DNA of 34,028 bases from Nocardia exalbida NBRC 100660 (GTDB lineage Bacteria; Actinomycetota; Actinomycetes; Mycobacteriales; Mycobacteriaceae). The stretch spans positions 1 to 34,028 of the forward strand of contig NZ_BAFZ01000080.1 in the NCBI RefSeq assembly GCF_000308575.1. The letters are read 5' to 3'. The position numbers and the translations under genes are program-made. The notes beneath the pieces were generated by a model. The model did no database searches. It was not told the origin of the DNA and was given only the letters and a program-made list of their open reading frames with translations. The stretch's first letter is position 1. Each line of letters starts with the position of its first letter. Shown piece by piece: positions 15,155 to 22,940 of the stretch.

Positions 15155-15973
15155 ATGCCCTACCTGGAGACCACCGACGGCACCCGCCTGGCCTACGAGG
15201 ACTACGGAACCGGAGCACCGATCGTATTCATCGCCGGGTGGGCGCTGAACACGGAGATGTGGGAGTACCAGGTCCCGTTCTTCGTCGAGCGGGGTTACCG
15301 CTGCGTGCTGCTCGACCGGCGCGGGCACGGCCGCTCCGACCGGCCGTCGACCGGATACGACCTGGACACCCGCGCCGACGACGTGGCCGAGCTGATCGAA
15401 CACCTGGACCTGCGCGAGCTCACCCTGGTCGCCCACTCCGCGGGCGGCGCGGAAGTCGCGCGCTACCTCGCCAGGCACGGCACCGCGCGGGTCGCGCGCC
15501 TCGCGCTGTTCGCCACCACACTGCCGTTCCTGCGACAGACCGAGGACAATCCCTATGGCCTACCGGACGAGGCGGCCCTGGCCTCCGTCGCGCAGTGGCG
15601 CACCGACCGGCCCAAATGGTTCGCCGACCGCGCGCAAGGCTACTTCGCCACCCACCTCGGCAACGACGTCTCCCCCGCGCTGATCGAGCACGAGACGCGC
15701 CGCTGCCTGTCCGCCGCGCCGTGGGCCACCATCGCGGTCTGGGAGTCGACCTTCCCGTCCGACCACCGTGAGACCCTGCGGAATCTGCCCATACCCGCTC
15801 TGGTCGTGCACGGCGTGCCGGATCAGTCCATCCCGATCGACGCCAGCAGCAGGCGCACCGCGGAACTCGTTCCGGACTGCGTCTACAAGGAGTACCCCAC
15901 CGCCGGGCACGGCCTGTACATCACGCATGCCGCGCAGCTCAACGACGACCTGCTCGACTTCATGAAGTCCTGA
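15155..15973 (+). CDS. Alpha/beta hydrolase (esterase / non-haem chloroperoxidase type)
   Basis: The product is 272 aa and close in length to single-domain alpha/beta hydrolases of the arylesterase or cofactor-free haloperoxidase group. The triad can be read directly: nucleophile Ser95 in VAHSAGG, acid Asp223 in HGVPDQSIP, and base His252 in TAGHGLY. The oxyanion-hole region is FIAGWALN, and DRRGHGRSDRP is the conserved turn before the nucleophile. There is no signal peptide, so it is cytoplasmic. The ATG at 15155 follows GAGGAG. It lies on the plus strand inside the otherwise leftward ribF-rpsO block, and its stop is only 3 bases from the ribF stop, which suggests a later insertion. The substrate is unknown. 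Confidence 0.88.
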   Translation: MPYLETTDGTRLAYEDYGTGAPIVFIAGWALNTEMWEYQVPFFVERGYRCVLLDRRGHGRSDRPSTGYDLDTRADDVAELIEHLDLRELTLVAHSAGGAEVARYLARHGTARVARLALFATTLPFLRQTEDNPYGLPDEAALASVAQWRTDRPKWFADRAQGYFATHLGNDVSPALIEHETRRCLSAAPWATIAVWESTFPSDHRETLRNLPIPALVVHGVPDQSIPIDASSRRTAELVPDCVYKEYPTAGHGLYITHAAQLNDDLLDFMKS

Positions 15974-15976
15974 CGC

Positions 15977-16948
15977 TCACCCGGCGTCGACGGCGATGAG
16001 GATCTTGCGCGCGGTCTCCACGTCGCGGCCCATGCACTCGACGAGCTCCTCCACCGACTCGAACTTGCGCTGGCCGCGGATGTGCTCGACGAAGTCCACC
16101 GCGACGTGCTGACCGTAGAGATCGGCCTCGCCGTCGAGCACATACGCCTCGACGGTGCGGGCGCGGCCGGAGAAGGTCGGGTTGGTGCCCACCGAGATGG
16201 CGGCCATGGCCCGCTCGCCCGGGGTGACGGTCCCGATGGTGGGTCCGGGGCCGAGCACGGTGAACCATCCGGCGTACACGCCGTCGGCCGGAATCGCGGC
16301 GTGCATCGGCGGCGCGACGTTCGCGGTGGGAAAACCGAGTTGCTTGCCCCGGCCGTCACCGTGCACGACGACGCCCTCCACCCGATGGGGACGTCCCAGC
16401 GCCTCGGCCGCGGCCGCCATGTCCCCTGCGTCGACGCACGCGCGGATGTAGGTCGAGGAGAAGGTCACGGCGTGTTCGGCGAGCAGCGTCACGCCGTCGA
16501 CCTCGAAACCGAAGCGCTTGCCGAGCTCGCGCATGGTCTCGACGGTGCCCGTGGCCTTCTTACCGAAGGTGAAGTTGTCACCGACCACGACCTCGACCAC
16601 GTGCAACCGCTCCACCAGCAGGTCGTGCACATAACGCGCGGGAGTCAGCTTCATGAACTCATGGGTGAAGGGCATGACGCAGAACACGTCCACGCCCAGT
16701 TCCTCGGCCAATTCGGCGCGGCGGGTGAGGGTGGTCAGCTGCGCGGGGTGCGAGCCGGGGCGGACCACTTCCATCGGGTGCGGATCGAACGTCATCAGCA
16801 CGGCGGGCACACCGCGCGCGGCGGCCGACTTCACGGCCCGGCTGATCAATTGCGCGTGGCCGCGGTGCACACCGTCGAACACACCGATCGTGAGGACACA
16901 GCGCCCCCAGTCCGCGGGCACCTCGTCGAGACTTCGCCATCTCTGCAC
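15977..16948 (-). CDS. ribF: Bifunctional riboflavin kinase / FAD synthetase
   Basis: The product is 323 aa when started at GTG 16948 (VQRWRSLDEVPADWGR), the start used by mycobacterial homologues. An extension to 17083 looks non-coding. The enzyme makes FMN from riboflavin and then FAD. The amino-terminal adenylyltransferase domain (about 15-180) has GVFDGVHRGH with the HxGH nucleotidyl-transfer motif and later FSSTYIR. The C-terminal riboflavin kinase domain (about 185-310) has GRGKQLGFPTAN, the GxPTAN motif that binds Mg-ATP, and SVGTNPTF. It converges with the hydrolase gene. Its upstream neighbours are an accessory operon, not the truB found nearby in compact relatives. Confidence 0.96.
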   Translation of the reverse strand: MQRWRSLDEVPADWGRCVLTIGVFDGVHRGHAQLISRAVKSAAARGVPAVLMTFDPHPMEVVRPGSHPAQLTTLTRRAELAEELGVDVFCVMPFTHEFMKLTPARYVHDLLVERLHVVEVVVGDNFTFGKKATGTVETMRELGKRFGFEVDGVTLLAEHAVTFSSTYIRACVDAGDMAAAAEALGRPHRVEGVVVHGDGRGKQLGFPTANVAPPMHAAIPADGVYAGWFTVLGPGPTIGTVTPGERAMAAISVGTNPTFSGRARTVEAYVLDGEADLYGQHVAVDFVEHIRGQRKFESVEELVECMGRDVETARKILIAVDAG

Positions 16949-17418
16949 AGTGCGCAGCCTACGCAAATCAGGTAGCGAACAGTATTCGGGCGTGCCGATC
17001 TCACACAACGGTTCCGCTGCCGTGAGCCGACGGCAGGCTTCGAGCGCTCGAGGTGCGGCGGGCGCGAATAGGCCGCACGTCACCAGGACGGATACGACAC
17101 GGACGCCGTCTGCCTGCTCTGCGGTGCGGCCGGGCGGGTCGTGATCGTGACCGAGCCGCTCGCCGCCGGCGGCGGAAAGGCACGTCCCCGGCGTAGCGGG
17201 GAGATGGCCCGGCTACCCGTACGCTTACGTGCCACCGTGCCGGGACGTCGGGTTCGCCGACATCTCCGCGAAAACTTCGCCCGCCGGAAACGAATCCGAC
17301 GTTTTGGTGAAAGAGCCGATACATCCGTGGTTTTCCGCGGGCTTCCGAGCTCCTCTCGCCAACAGCGGGAATGGTCTAGCGTCCAATCCGTCTGTGACGG
17401 AGTGCCCCCGGAGTAGCC
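16949..17418. other. Divergent intergenic region between ribF and the cupin operon
   Basis: No gene is convincing in these 470 bases. A plus-strand frame around 17070-17140 reads DAVCLLCGAAGR, with one CxxC pair, but has no start site and quickly becomes Arg-rich, so I do not call it. The region must hold the ribF promoter on one strand and that of the cupin operon on the other. TCTAGCGT at about 17376-17383 could be the -10 part for the operon. Confidence 0.4.
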
Positions 17419-17874
17419 ATGAAAAGTGCAGTCAAGCACGTGCGTGTGATCAAACCGTCCGATGCGGCCGAAACAATCGGGCGGCAACGACAACGCCTCA
17501 TCCCCTGCGTCACCACCGAAACGTGTGGCGCCACCGGCATCTCGGCGGGCATGGTAAACATGAACCCCGGCGCCGTGTCCAAGGCGCATTATCACGCGCA
17601 CAGCGAGATCGTCGTCGTCTGCCTGCGCGGGCGGGCGGTCACCCTGATCGGGCCGGAGCTGATTCCGCATTTCCACGGTCCGGGCGAGTTCATCTACATC
17701 CCGGACGGCGTGGTGCACGTGGCGGTGAACCTCGACGAGACCGAGGACCTGGTCGCGGTGGAAATGCGGACCGATCCCCTTTTCAACGACGACGTGGTGC
17801 TGACGCCGGAATACGACGCCCAGGTGCCCGAAGTCGTTGCCCGCCTCCGGCGCCGCGACCCGGTCGGTTCCTGA
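17419..17874 (+). CDS. Cupin domain protein
   Basis: The product is a 151-aa single-domain cupin. The two conserved strands can be read. Motif 1 is in KAHYHAHSEIVVVCLRGRAVTL, with two or three His and a Glu as likely metal ligands. Motif 2 is in GPGEFIYIPDGVVHVAVNLD, with the last His. A divalent metal site is therefore probable, as in dioxygenases, isomerases or small-molecule sensors of this superfamily; which of these applies cannot be told. The ATG follows CGGAGTAGCC. It is the first gene of an apparent operon: the aminotransferase starts one base after its stop. The product may modify the same metabolite as the aminotransferase. Confidence 0.83.
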   Translation: MKSAVKHVRVIKPSDAAETIGRQRQRLIPCVTTETCGATGISAGMVNMNPGAVSKAHYHAHSEIVVVCLRGRAVTLIGPELIPHFHGPGEFIYIPDGVVHVAVNLDETEDLVAVEMRTDPLFNDDVVLTPEYDAQVPEVVARLRRRDPVGS

Positions 17875-17875
17875 C

Positions 17876-19063
17876 GTGGCGCCCCGCCTACGCAGCCGCG
17901 GCGCGGCCGCGGTGCGCAGCGGACCTATCGACGACATCTTCGCGGCGCTGGCCCGCCGCCCCGAGGTCGTCTCGTTCGCCGTCGGAGCACCCGATCCCAC
18001 CCTGCTCCCGGGCGAGCTCGTCGCGACGCTCTCGCAGAACGTCATCGACCGATACGGCAGCGCCGTCCTCCAGTACGGCATGACCCGAGGCTTCGCCCCA
18101 CTCCTGGACGAAGCGCGAAACCTTCTGCGCAGTCGCGATATTCGGTGCCCGCACGATCGCTTGCATATCTCGACCGGCGGATCCGGCGCTTTGCACAACG
18201 TGTGTTTGGCGCTGCTCGATCCGCTGGACGTGGTGCTCGTCGAAACACCGACCTACGGCCCGGCCGTGAAGGAATTCCGCAGCCACGGCGCGACCATCGT
18301 CGCGGTGCCGTGCGACGAATTCGGCATCGTGCCGGAAGCGCTCGAGGAGGCTCTGTCCCGATACGACGCGACTTTCGTCTACCTGCTGCCCACGTTCCAG
18401 AATCCGACCGGGCGGACGATGCCTGCCCAGCGGCGTGAACGAATAGCGGAGATTGTCGTCCGGCACGGCACGCTGATTGTCGAGGACGACGTCTACACCG
18501 ACCTGCGTTACCGCGGCGTCGCACCGCCCGCGCTGTCGTCTTTCGCGCCGGACAACTCGGTCTACATCACGTCCCTGTCGAAAACTCTCGCTCCGGCGAT
18601 TCGTGTCGGGATCACCGTTATGCCCGCGGATCTGCTGGAAACCGTGCTCGCGTTGAAGCAGGGCATCGATATGCAGACATCGACGTACTGCCAGGCGATT
18701 GCCGCCGAATTCCTCGCCAGTCCGGCCGGCACCACGCACCTCGCGCACGTCGTCGGCGCCTACTCGGCCAAGTTGGACGCCTTGACCGCCGCGGTCGGGC
18801 GGCATCTCCCGGCCGGGTTCCGGTGGACCGAACCCGAGGGCGGGATGTTCCTGTGGGTCGAGGGCCCGCCGGGTTTCGATGCCGACGCGGCCCTGACGGA
18901 GGCCCTGCGGCTGGGGGTCGCGTTCCTGCCGGGAAGCGCTTTCTACGCCGACGACGTCGCCGGCCACCGCAACACGATGCGCTTGAGCTTCGCGAACGTG
19001 CCGCGCGACGACATCGACCGGGGCATCGCGCTGCTCGGGACCGTCTGCGGAGGCGCGGCATGA
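17876..19063 (+). CDS. PLP-dependent aminotransferase, class I/II (fold type I)
   Basis: From GTG 17876, one base after the cupin stop, the product has 395 aa; a TTG start 13 codons earlier is possible. It resembles the 2-aminoadipate / aromatic aminotransferase branch (the catalytic half of MocR proteins, without their helix-turn-helix). Markers are FAVGAPDPTLLP near the start, the GGSGALHNV turn that holds the cofactor phosphate, YLLPTFQNPTGRTM, DDVYTDLRY with the Asp that pairs with the pyridine nitrogen, and SLSKTLAPAIRVG with the Schiff-base Lys236. RLSFANV near the end holds the Arg that binds the substrate carboxylate. It probably moves an amino group between an amino acid and a 2-oxo acid. 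The next gene overlaps it by four bases (ATGA). Confidence 0.88.
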   Translation: MAPRLRSRGAAAVRSGPIDDIFAALARRPEVVSFAVGAPDPTLLPGELVATLSQNVIDRYGSAVLQYGMTRGFAPLLDEARNLLRSRDIRCPHDRLHISTGGSGALHNVCLALLDPLDVVLVETPTYGPAVKEFRSHGATIVAVPCDEFGIVPEALEEALSRYDATFVYLLPTFQNPTGRTMPAQRRERIAEIVVRHGTLIVEDDVYTDLRYRGVAPPALSSFAPDNSVYITSLSKTLAPAIRVGITVMPADLLETVLALKQGIDMQTSTYCQAIAAEFLASPAGTTHLAHVVGAYSAKLDALTAAVGRHLPAGFRWTEPEGGMFLWVEGPPGFDADAALTEALRLGVAFLPGSAFYADDVAGHRNTMRLSFANVPRDDIDRGIALLGTVCGGAA

Positions 19064-19521
19064 CCACGCAGGGCCCCACGCACGCCGACACCGGGCACGT
19101 CATGAGCGATCGACATCCGATACTGGGCACGTGGGAGGTCGTCGCCGACGGCGCTCCGTTCGGCTACCACGTCATGCAGTTCCACCCGGGCGGCACGATG
19201 CTGCAGTCGAACCCCGATCACGGCAACCGTGCCACCAGCGACAGCAACGGCATGGGCAGCTGGCGAGCCGACGGCTCTCGCGTCACCGGCGCGTTCCTGG
19301 AGTTCACCGTGGATCGAGCCGACCCCTCTGTCGTGCGCAAGGGAATCGTCGCGTTCGAACTCGACGTGACCGGCGACCGGTTCGCCGGATTCGCCACGGC
19401 GACGTTCTACGAACTGTCCGGTGCGATGATCGGCCCATCGGCGACGGCCCGGCTGACCGGTGCGCGATTCGACGGCGTGGCCGCGCATCGCCGGGCGCTG
19501 GATCTCTCGGGAACCGTGTAA
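19060..19521 (+). CDS. Hypothetical lipocalin-like beta-barrel protein
   Basis: The product is 153 aa, starting in the ATGA overlap with the aminotransferase gene, with GGAGG seven bases ahead. After about 15 flexible residues it begins HPILGTWEVVADG, the G-x-W start typical of lipocalin-like barrels, and continues with alternating strands (YHVMQFHPGGTMLQSNPDHG, GMGSWRADGSRVTGAFLEF, GIVAFELDVTGDRFAGFATA). There is no signal peptide or membrane segment. Such small barrels bind lipophilic molecules or act as cyclases or isomerases in biosynthetic clusters. The tight coupling suggests it serves the same pathway as the cupin and the aminotransferase. No family was recognised with certainty. Confidence 0.72.
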   Translation: MTTQGPTHADTGHVMSDRHPILGTWEVVADGAPFGYHVMQFHPGGTMLQSNPDHGNRATSDSNGMGSWRADGSRVTGAFLEFTVDRADPSVVRKGIVAFELDVTGDRFAGFATATFYELSGAMIGPSATARLTGARFDGVAAHRRALDLSGTV

Positions 19522-19650
19522 TCGTCTGCCGCGGACGGCACGGCCGAGCGAGGCCTCGCGGCGCACACCGGAGAGTGAACGGCGAATCGCGTTTCGTTCG
19601 CGATCGGGCGACGGCGGGGTCGAGGATGTGTGTATCGGCACGCCAGTGCC

Positions 19651-19656
19651 TAAGCT
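19651..19656 (+). promoter_or_regulatory. -10 element of a leaderless sirR-type transcript
   Basis: TAAGCT ends six bases before the GTG start at 19663, which leaves room for transcription to begin at or next to the start codon and none for a ribosome binding site. This is the usual layout of leaderless actinobacterial mRNAs. Confidence 0.4.
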
Positions 19657-19662
19657 CGGGGT

Positions 19663-20415
19663 GTGCCAGGTAAACGAGATATCGCCACTCGACGCGAGTT
19701 GGCCGACGCCCCGGCGCCGGGCGATGCGCACGGCGGTACCGCGACGATCGCGCCTGTGCTCTCGTCGGTCGCCCAGGACTACCTGAAGGTCATCTGGACC
19801 GCGCAGGAGTGGTCGCAGGAGAAGGTGACCACCAAATTGCTCGCCGAGCGGATCGGCGTGTCGGCCTCCACGGTGTCCGAAGCCGTCCGCAAACTCGCCG
19901 ACCAGGGGTTGGTCGAGCATGCCCGCTACGGGGCGATCGCCCTCACCCCCGAGGGCCGCCGCGCCGCCGTCGCGATGGTGCGCAGACACCGGCTCATCGA
20001 GACGTTCCTGGTGAACGAGCTCGGTTACGGCTGGGACGAGGTGCACGACGAGGCCGAGGTGCTCGAGCACGCGGTCTCCGAACTGCTGATGGCCCGGATC
20101 GACGCCAAGCTCGGATACCCCGATCGCGACCCGCACGGCGATCCGATCCCCTCGGTGGACGGCGCGGTGCCGACCCCGCCCGCGCGCCAGCTCAGCGACT
20201 TCCACGCGGGCGAGACCGGCCGGGTCGCGCGCATCTCCGACGCCGACCCCGACATGCTGCGCTACTTCGACTCCGTCGGCATCGCGCTGGACACCGCCAT
20301 CACGGTCGTGGAACGCCGCGACTTCGCGGGCACCATCGCCATCCGCATCGGTGCCACCGACTCGCAGACGGACCTCGGGCGCCCCGCCGCCGAGGCCATC
20401 TGGCTCACCGCCTGA
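19663..20415 (+). CDS. sirR: DtxR-family metal-dependent regulator (SirR/MntR type)
   Basis: The product is 250 aa and closely matches the pattern of M. tuberculosis SirR (Rv2788), which also lies near ribF. The winged helix (about 32-95) reads SSVAQDYLKVIWTAQEWSQE and KLLAERIGVSASTVSEAVRK. The metal-binding and dimerisation domain (about 95-170) has MVRRHRLIETFLVNELGY and HDEAEVLEHAVSELL, with the usual His and Glu ligands. The C-terminal FeoA/SH3-like domain (about 178-248) starts at QLSDFHAGETGRVARISDAD. It probably binds Mn or Fe and represses uptake genes, none of which are adjacent. The GTG start seems leaderless. A strong palindrome follows the stop. Confidence 0.9.
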   Translation: MPGKRDIATRRELADAPAPGDAHGGTATIAPVLSSVAQDYLKVIWTAQEWSQEKVTTKLLAERIGVSASTVSEAVRKLADQGLVEHARYGAIALTPEGRRAAVAMVRRHRLIETFLVNELGYGWDEVHDEAEVLEHAVSELLMARIDAKLGYPDRDPHGDPIPSVDGAVPTPPARQLSDFHAGETGRVARISDADPDMLRYFDSVGIALDTAITVVERRDFAGTIAIRIGATDSQTDLGRPAAEAIWLTA

Positions 20416-20441
20416 GCCGGTCCGCTCTGTCGGCACATACG

Positions 20442-20469
20442 GTGGCCCCGCGGCATGCCGCGGGGCCAC
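20442..20469. terminator. Bidirectional terminator between sirR and the amidase gene
   Basis: A perfect 28-base palindrome, GTGGCCCCGCGGC-AT-GCCGCGGGGCCAC, lies between two convergent stops (20415 and 20476). It gives the same strong hairpin in both directions. There is no T-run on either side. Confidence 0.65.
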
Positions 20470-20475
20470 TCGGGT

Positions 20476-21876
20476 TCAGGAAGCCAGCACGAATTCGGCG
20501 TAGCGGGCCACCGCCAGGACCAGATCGTCCGAGTGACGCGGACCGACGATCTGTAGCCCGACCGGCAGGCCCGCGCGCGTGGTGCCCGCGGGGATGCTGA
20601 TCGCGGGCTGCTGGGTGAGATTGAACGGGTAGGTGAACGGGGTCCATTCGGGCCAGCTGCGCAGGCCGCTGCCGGGCGGCACGTCGTGTCCCGCTTCGAA
20701 CGCGGGAATCGGCACCGTCGGGGTGATCAGGACGTCGTAGTCGGTGTGGAAGGCGCCCATCGCGATGCCGATTCCGGCCGCCACGTTGCGCGCGGCGAGA
20801 TAGTCGACGGCGGTGACGGTCTCACCGCGCTCCCAGACCGCACGCAACCCGGGGTCCACCCGGTCGCGCGTGCCTTCCGGGAAGCCGGACAGCATGGTGG
20901 CCGCGCCGGCCGCCCACAGCAGTTCGAACGCCTCGCGCGGATCCTCGAAGCCCGGATCGGCGGCGCCGACCGTGAGCTCGGCCTCGGCCAGGCGAGCCAC
21001 CGCCGCGTCCACGATCGCGGCGACCTCTGCGTCCACCTCGGCGTAGCCGAGAGTCGGGGAGTACGCGACGCGCAATCCCCGCACGTCGCGCTGCATCTCC
21101 GCGCGAAACGCGGTGAGCGTGGGAGCCAGTGCGGTGGGGTCGCGCGGATCCGGCAGCGACAGGATGTCCATCAGCAGCGCCGCGTCCTCGACGGTGCGCG
21201 TCATCGGGCCCGCGTGCGCCAGCGGACCGAACGGGCTGGCCGGGAACAGCGGAATCCGGCCGTAGGTGGGCTTGAACCCGACGATGCCGCAGAAGGCGGC
21301 CGGGATGCGCACGCTGCCACCGCCGTCCGTGCCCACCGAGACCGGGCCCATGCCCGCGGCGACGGCCGCGGCGCTACCGCCGGAGGAGCCGCCCGCCGTG
21401 GTGGACGGATCGGCCGGATTGCGGGTGACACCCGCCAGCGGGCTGTCGGTGACCGCCTTCCAGGCGATCTCCGGGGTGGTGGTCTTGCCGAGGAAGACCA
21501 TGCCGTCTTCGCGCAGCCGCGCGGCCACCGGGCTGTCCACCGGCCACGGTCCGGCCGGATCGATCGACGTCGACCCGCGGCGGGTGGGCCAGCCCTCGGT
21601 CAGGAACACGTCTTTGATCGAGATCGGCACACCGTCGAGCAGGCCGCGGGCGTGACCGGATTGCCAGCGGGCCTCGGAATCCTTCGCCTGCACCAGGGCG
21701 CGATCGGGGTCGACGAGACAGAAGGCGTTGAGCGCGCCGTCGCGGTCGGCGATCGCGCGCAGGATCGCCTCGGTCGCCTCCACGGGCGACAACGCGCCCG
21801 CCGCGTAGGCGGAGACCAGCTCGACCGCGGTCATGGCGGTCGGGTCGGTGGGTTGGTTCTTGTCGGGGTAGCTCAT
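20476..21876 (-). CDS. Amidase (amidase signature family)
   Basis: The product is 466 aa, full length for the amidase signature family of amide hydrolases with a Ser-Ser-Lys triad. The triad is complete by eye: Lys88 in VPISIKDVF, cis-Ser164 in TAGGSSGGSAAAVAAG, and nucleophile Ser188 in VGTDGGGSVRIPA. The ATG at 21876 follows GAAGGAG. There is no signal peptide. It lies 12 bases downstream of the 2-hydroxyacid dehydrogenase gene on the same strand, so they are cotranscribed. It faces away from a maleate-isomerase-family pair and GntR gene that share its control region. It probably frees a carboxylate and ammonia from an amide taken up by the cell, but the substrate is not known. It is not GatA: gatB and gatC are absent. 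Confidence 0.9.
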   Translation of the reverse strand: MSYPDKNQPTDPTAMTAVELVSAYAAGALSPVEATEAILRAIADRDGALNAFCLVDPDRALVQAKDSEARWQSGHARGLLDGVPISIKDVFLTEGWPTRRGSTSIDPAGPWPVDSPVAARLREDGMVFLGKTTTPEIAWKAVTDSPLAGVTRNPADPSTTAGGSSGGSAAAVAAGMGPVSVGTDGGGSVRIPAAFCGIVGFKPTYGRIPLFPASPFGPLAHAGPMTRTVEDAALLMDILSLPDPRDPTALAPTLTAFRAEMQRDVRGLRVAYSPTLGYAEVDAEVAAIVDAAVARLAEAELTVGAADPGFEDPREAFELLWAAGAATMLSGFPEGTRDRVDPGLRAVWERGETVTAVDYLAARNVAAGIGIAMGAFHTDYDVLITPTVPIPAFEAGHDVPPGSGLRSWPEWTPFTYPFNLTQQPAISIPAGTTRAGLPVGLQIVGPRHSDDLVLAVARYAEFVLAS

Positions 21877-21888
21877 GGATGGGCTCCT

Positions 21889-22854
21889 TCAGCCGGGCAC
21901 GTATCCCAGCCTTTTGTCGACCACGTTGTCCAGCGGACGTCCGGCGATCCAGTTGTCGAAGTTCTCGGTGAACGCGTCGACGATCTCGGTGCGCCATCCG
22001 ATGAAATCACCGGAGTTGTGCGGGGTGATCCGGACATTCGGCAGTTCCCACAGGGGGTGATCGGCGGGGAGCGGCTCGGGGTCCACCACATCGAGCGCCG
22101 CCGCGGCGATCGATCCGGTGCGCAGCGCGGCAACGAGATCGTCGGTCACAACGAGTTCCCCACGGCCGACGTTGACAAACCTGGCGTGCGGTTTCATGGC
22201 GGCGAAGGCGGCGGCGTCGAACATGTTCCTGGTCTGCTCGGTGAGCGGGGCGATCGCGACGACGTAATCGGCACCGGCCAGCTCGGCGTGCAGATCGGTG
22301 GCGATCTCGCCGAAATCCGGATCCGCAGCGCGCTCGCGCCTGCCCACCGCGCGCACGGTCATCCCGACCGCGCTCAGCAACCGGGCGATATGGCGTCCGA
22401 TCGAGCCGGTGCCGACGATCAGCGCCGTCGCCCCCGCGACTCGTTCGGATTCCCGATGCCGCCACTCGTGCCGCTGTTGCAGCAGCAGCGAGCCGGACAG
22501 GTCCTTGGCGAAGCCGAGGATCTGGCCGAGCACGTATTCGGCGATCGCGGCGTCGAAGACGCCTCGGGTGTTGGTCACCACCACGTCACTCGCGCGCAGC
22601 TCGGGAAACATCGCCGGGTCGACGCCGGTCGAGCCCATGTGCACCCATCGCAAGCGGTCGGCGGCGTGCCAGGCGCCGGGCAACGCGCGCGTACGGAAGT
22701 CGTAGACGAACAAGACCTCCGCTCCGCGCAGGGCGTCCGCCAATCCGGGCGCCTCGGTGTACCTGATGGTGGCGCGGCCTGCTACTCGGTCCATTCGCTC
22801 GGCGTCGGGCACACTGTCACTGTGCAGGACGACGACAATCGGGCCCTGTTCCAC
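21889..22854 (-). CDS. D-isomer-specific 2-hydroxyacid dehydrogenase family protein
   Basis: The product is 321 aa, normal for the family. The Rossmann motif is VGTGSIGRHIA (first Gly at 148). The loop after the second strand carries Arg residues (VGRRERAA) and no Asp, which suggests NADP(H) over NAD(H). Catalytic residues are present: Arg231 in NVGRGELV, Glu260 in DVVDPEPLP and His279 in ITPHNSG. It should reduce a 2-oxo acid or oxidise a 2-hydroxy acid in the cytoplasm. The GTG start lies seven bases after the -10 element and has no ribosome binding site, so the mRNA is probably leaderless. The amidase gene follows at 12 bases. The GHPR-like sequence does not reveal which acid is used. Confidence 0.88.
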   Translation of the reverse strand: MEQGPIVVVLHSDSVPDAERMDRVAGRATIRYTEAPGLADALRGAEVLFVYDFRTRALPGAWHAADRLRWVHMGSTGVDPAMFPELRASDVVVTNTRGVFDAAIAEYVLGQILGFAKDLSGSLLLQQRHEWRHRESERVAGATALIVGTGSIGRHIARLLSAVGMTVRAVGRRERAADPDFGEIATDLHAELAGADYVVAIAPLTEQTRNMFDAAAFAAMKPHARFVNVGRGELVVTDDLVAALRTGSIAAAALDVVDPEPLPADHPLWELPNVRITPHNSGDFIGWRTEIVDAFTENFDNWIAGRPLDNVVDKRLGYVPG

Positions 22855-22855
22855 A

Positions 22856-22883
22856 TTGACACACTAAGATCACATCGTATGAT
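22856..22883 (+). promoter_or_regulatory. Rightward promoter of the isomerase-pair/GntR operon
   Basis: TTGACA (22856-22861) and TATGAT (22878-22883) are 16 bases apart, a near-consensus pair. Transcription would start about 50 bases before the first gene. The -10 element overlaps the GntR-type palindrome. Confidence 0.6.
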
Positions 22884-22889
22884 TGTCAA
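22861..22889 (-). promoter_or_regulatory. Leftward promoter of the dehydrogenase/amidase operon
   Basis: Read leftward, TTGACA (22884-22889) and TAGTGT (22861-22866) are exactly 17 bases apart. The -10 ends six bases before the GTG of the dehydrogenase gene, which implies a leaderless mRNA. The promoter interlocks with the rightward one. Confidence 0.6.
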
Positions 22890-22894
22890 CAATC
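22881..22894. promoter_or_regulatory. GntR-type operator palindrome
   Basis: GATTGT-CA-ACAATC is a perfect 6+2+6 palindrome containing TTGTcaACAA, which fits the TnGT-Nx-ACnA pattern bound by FadR/FCD-type GntR proteins. It covers the -35 of the leftward and the end of the -10 of the rightward promoter, so one bound dimer could close both. Confidence 0.55.
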
Positions 22895-22940
22895 CGATCG
22901 TGTTCGGAGGTCGTCCCGGCTGAGCGCGAGAGGGGCCGTA

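Noticed and set aside
17070..17140. A plus-strand segment reading DAVCLLCGAAGR as a possible zinc-ribbon remnant
   Set aside because: Only one CxxC pair, no start site, and the flanks are Arg-rich noise.
20686..22923. A 745-codon plus-strand frame over the amidase and dehydrogenase genes
   Set aside because: Shadow frame: it crosses two recognisable genes and the divergent promoter region, and has no ribosome binding site.
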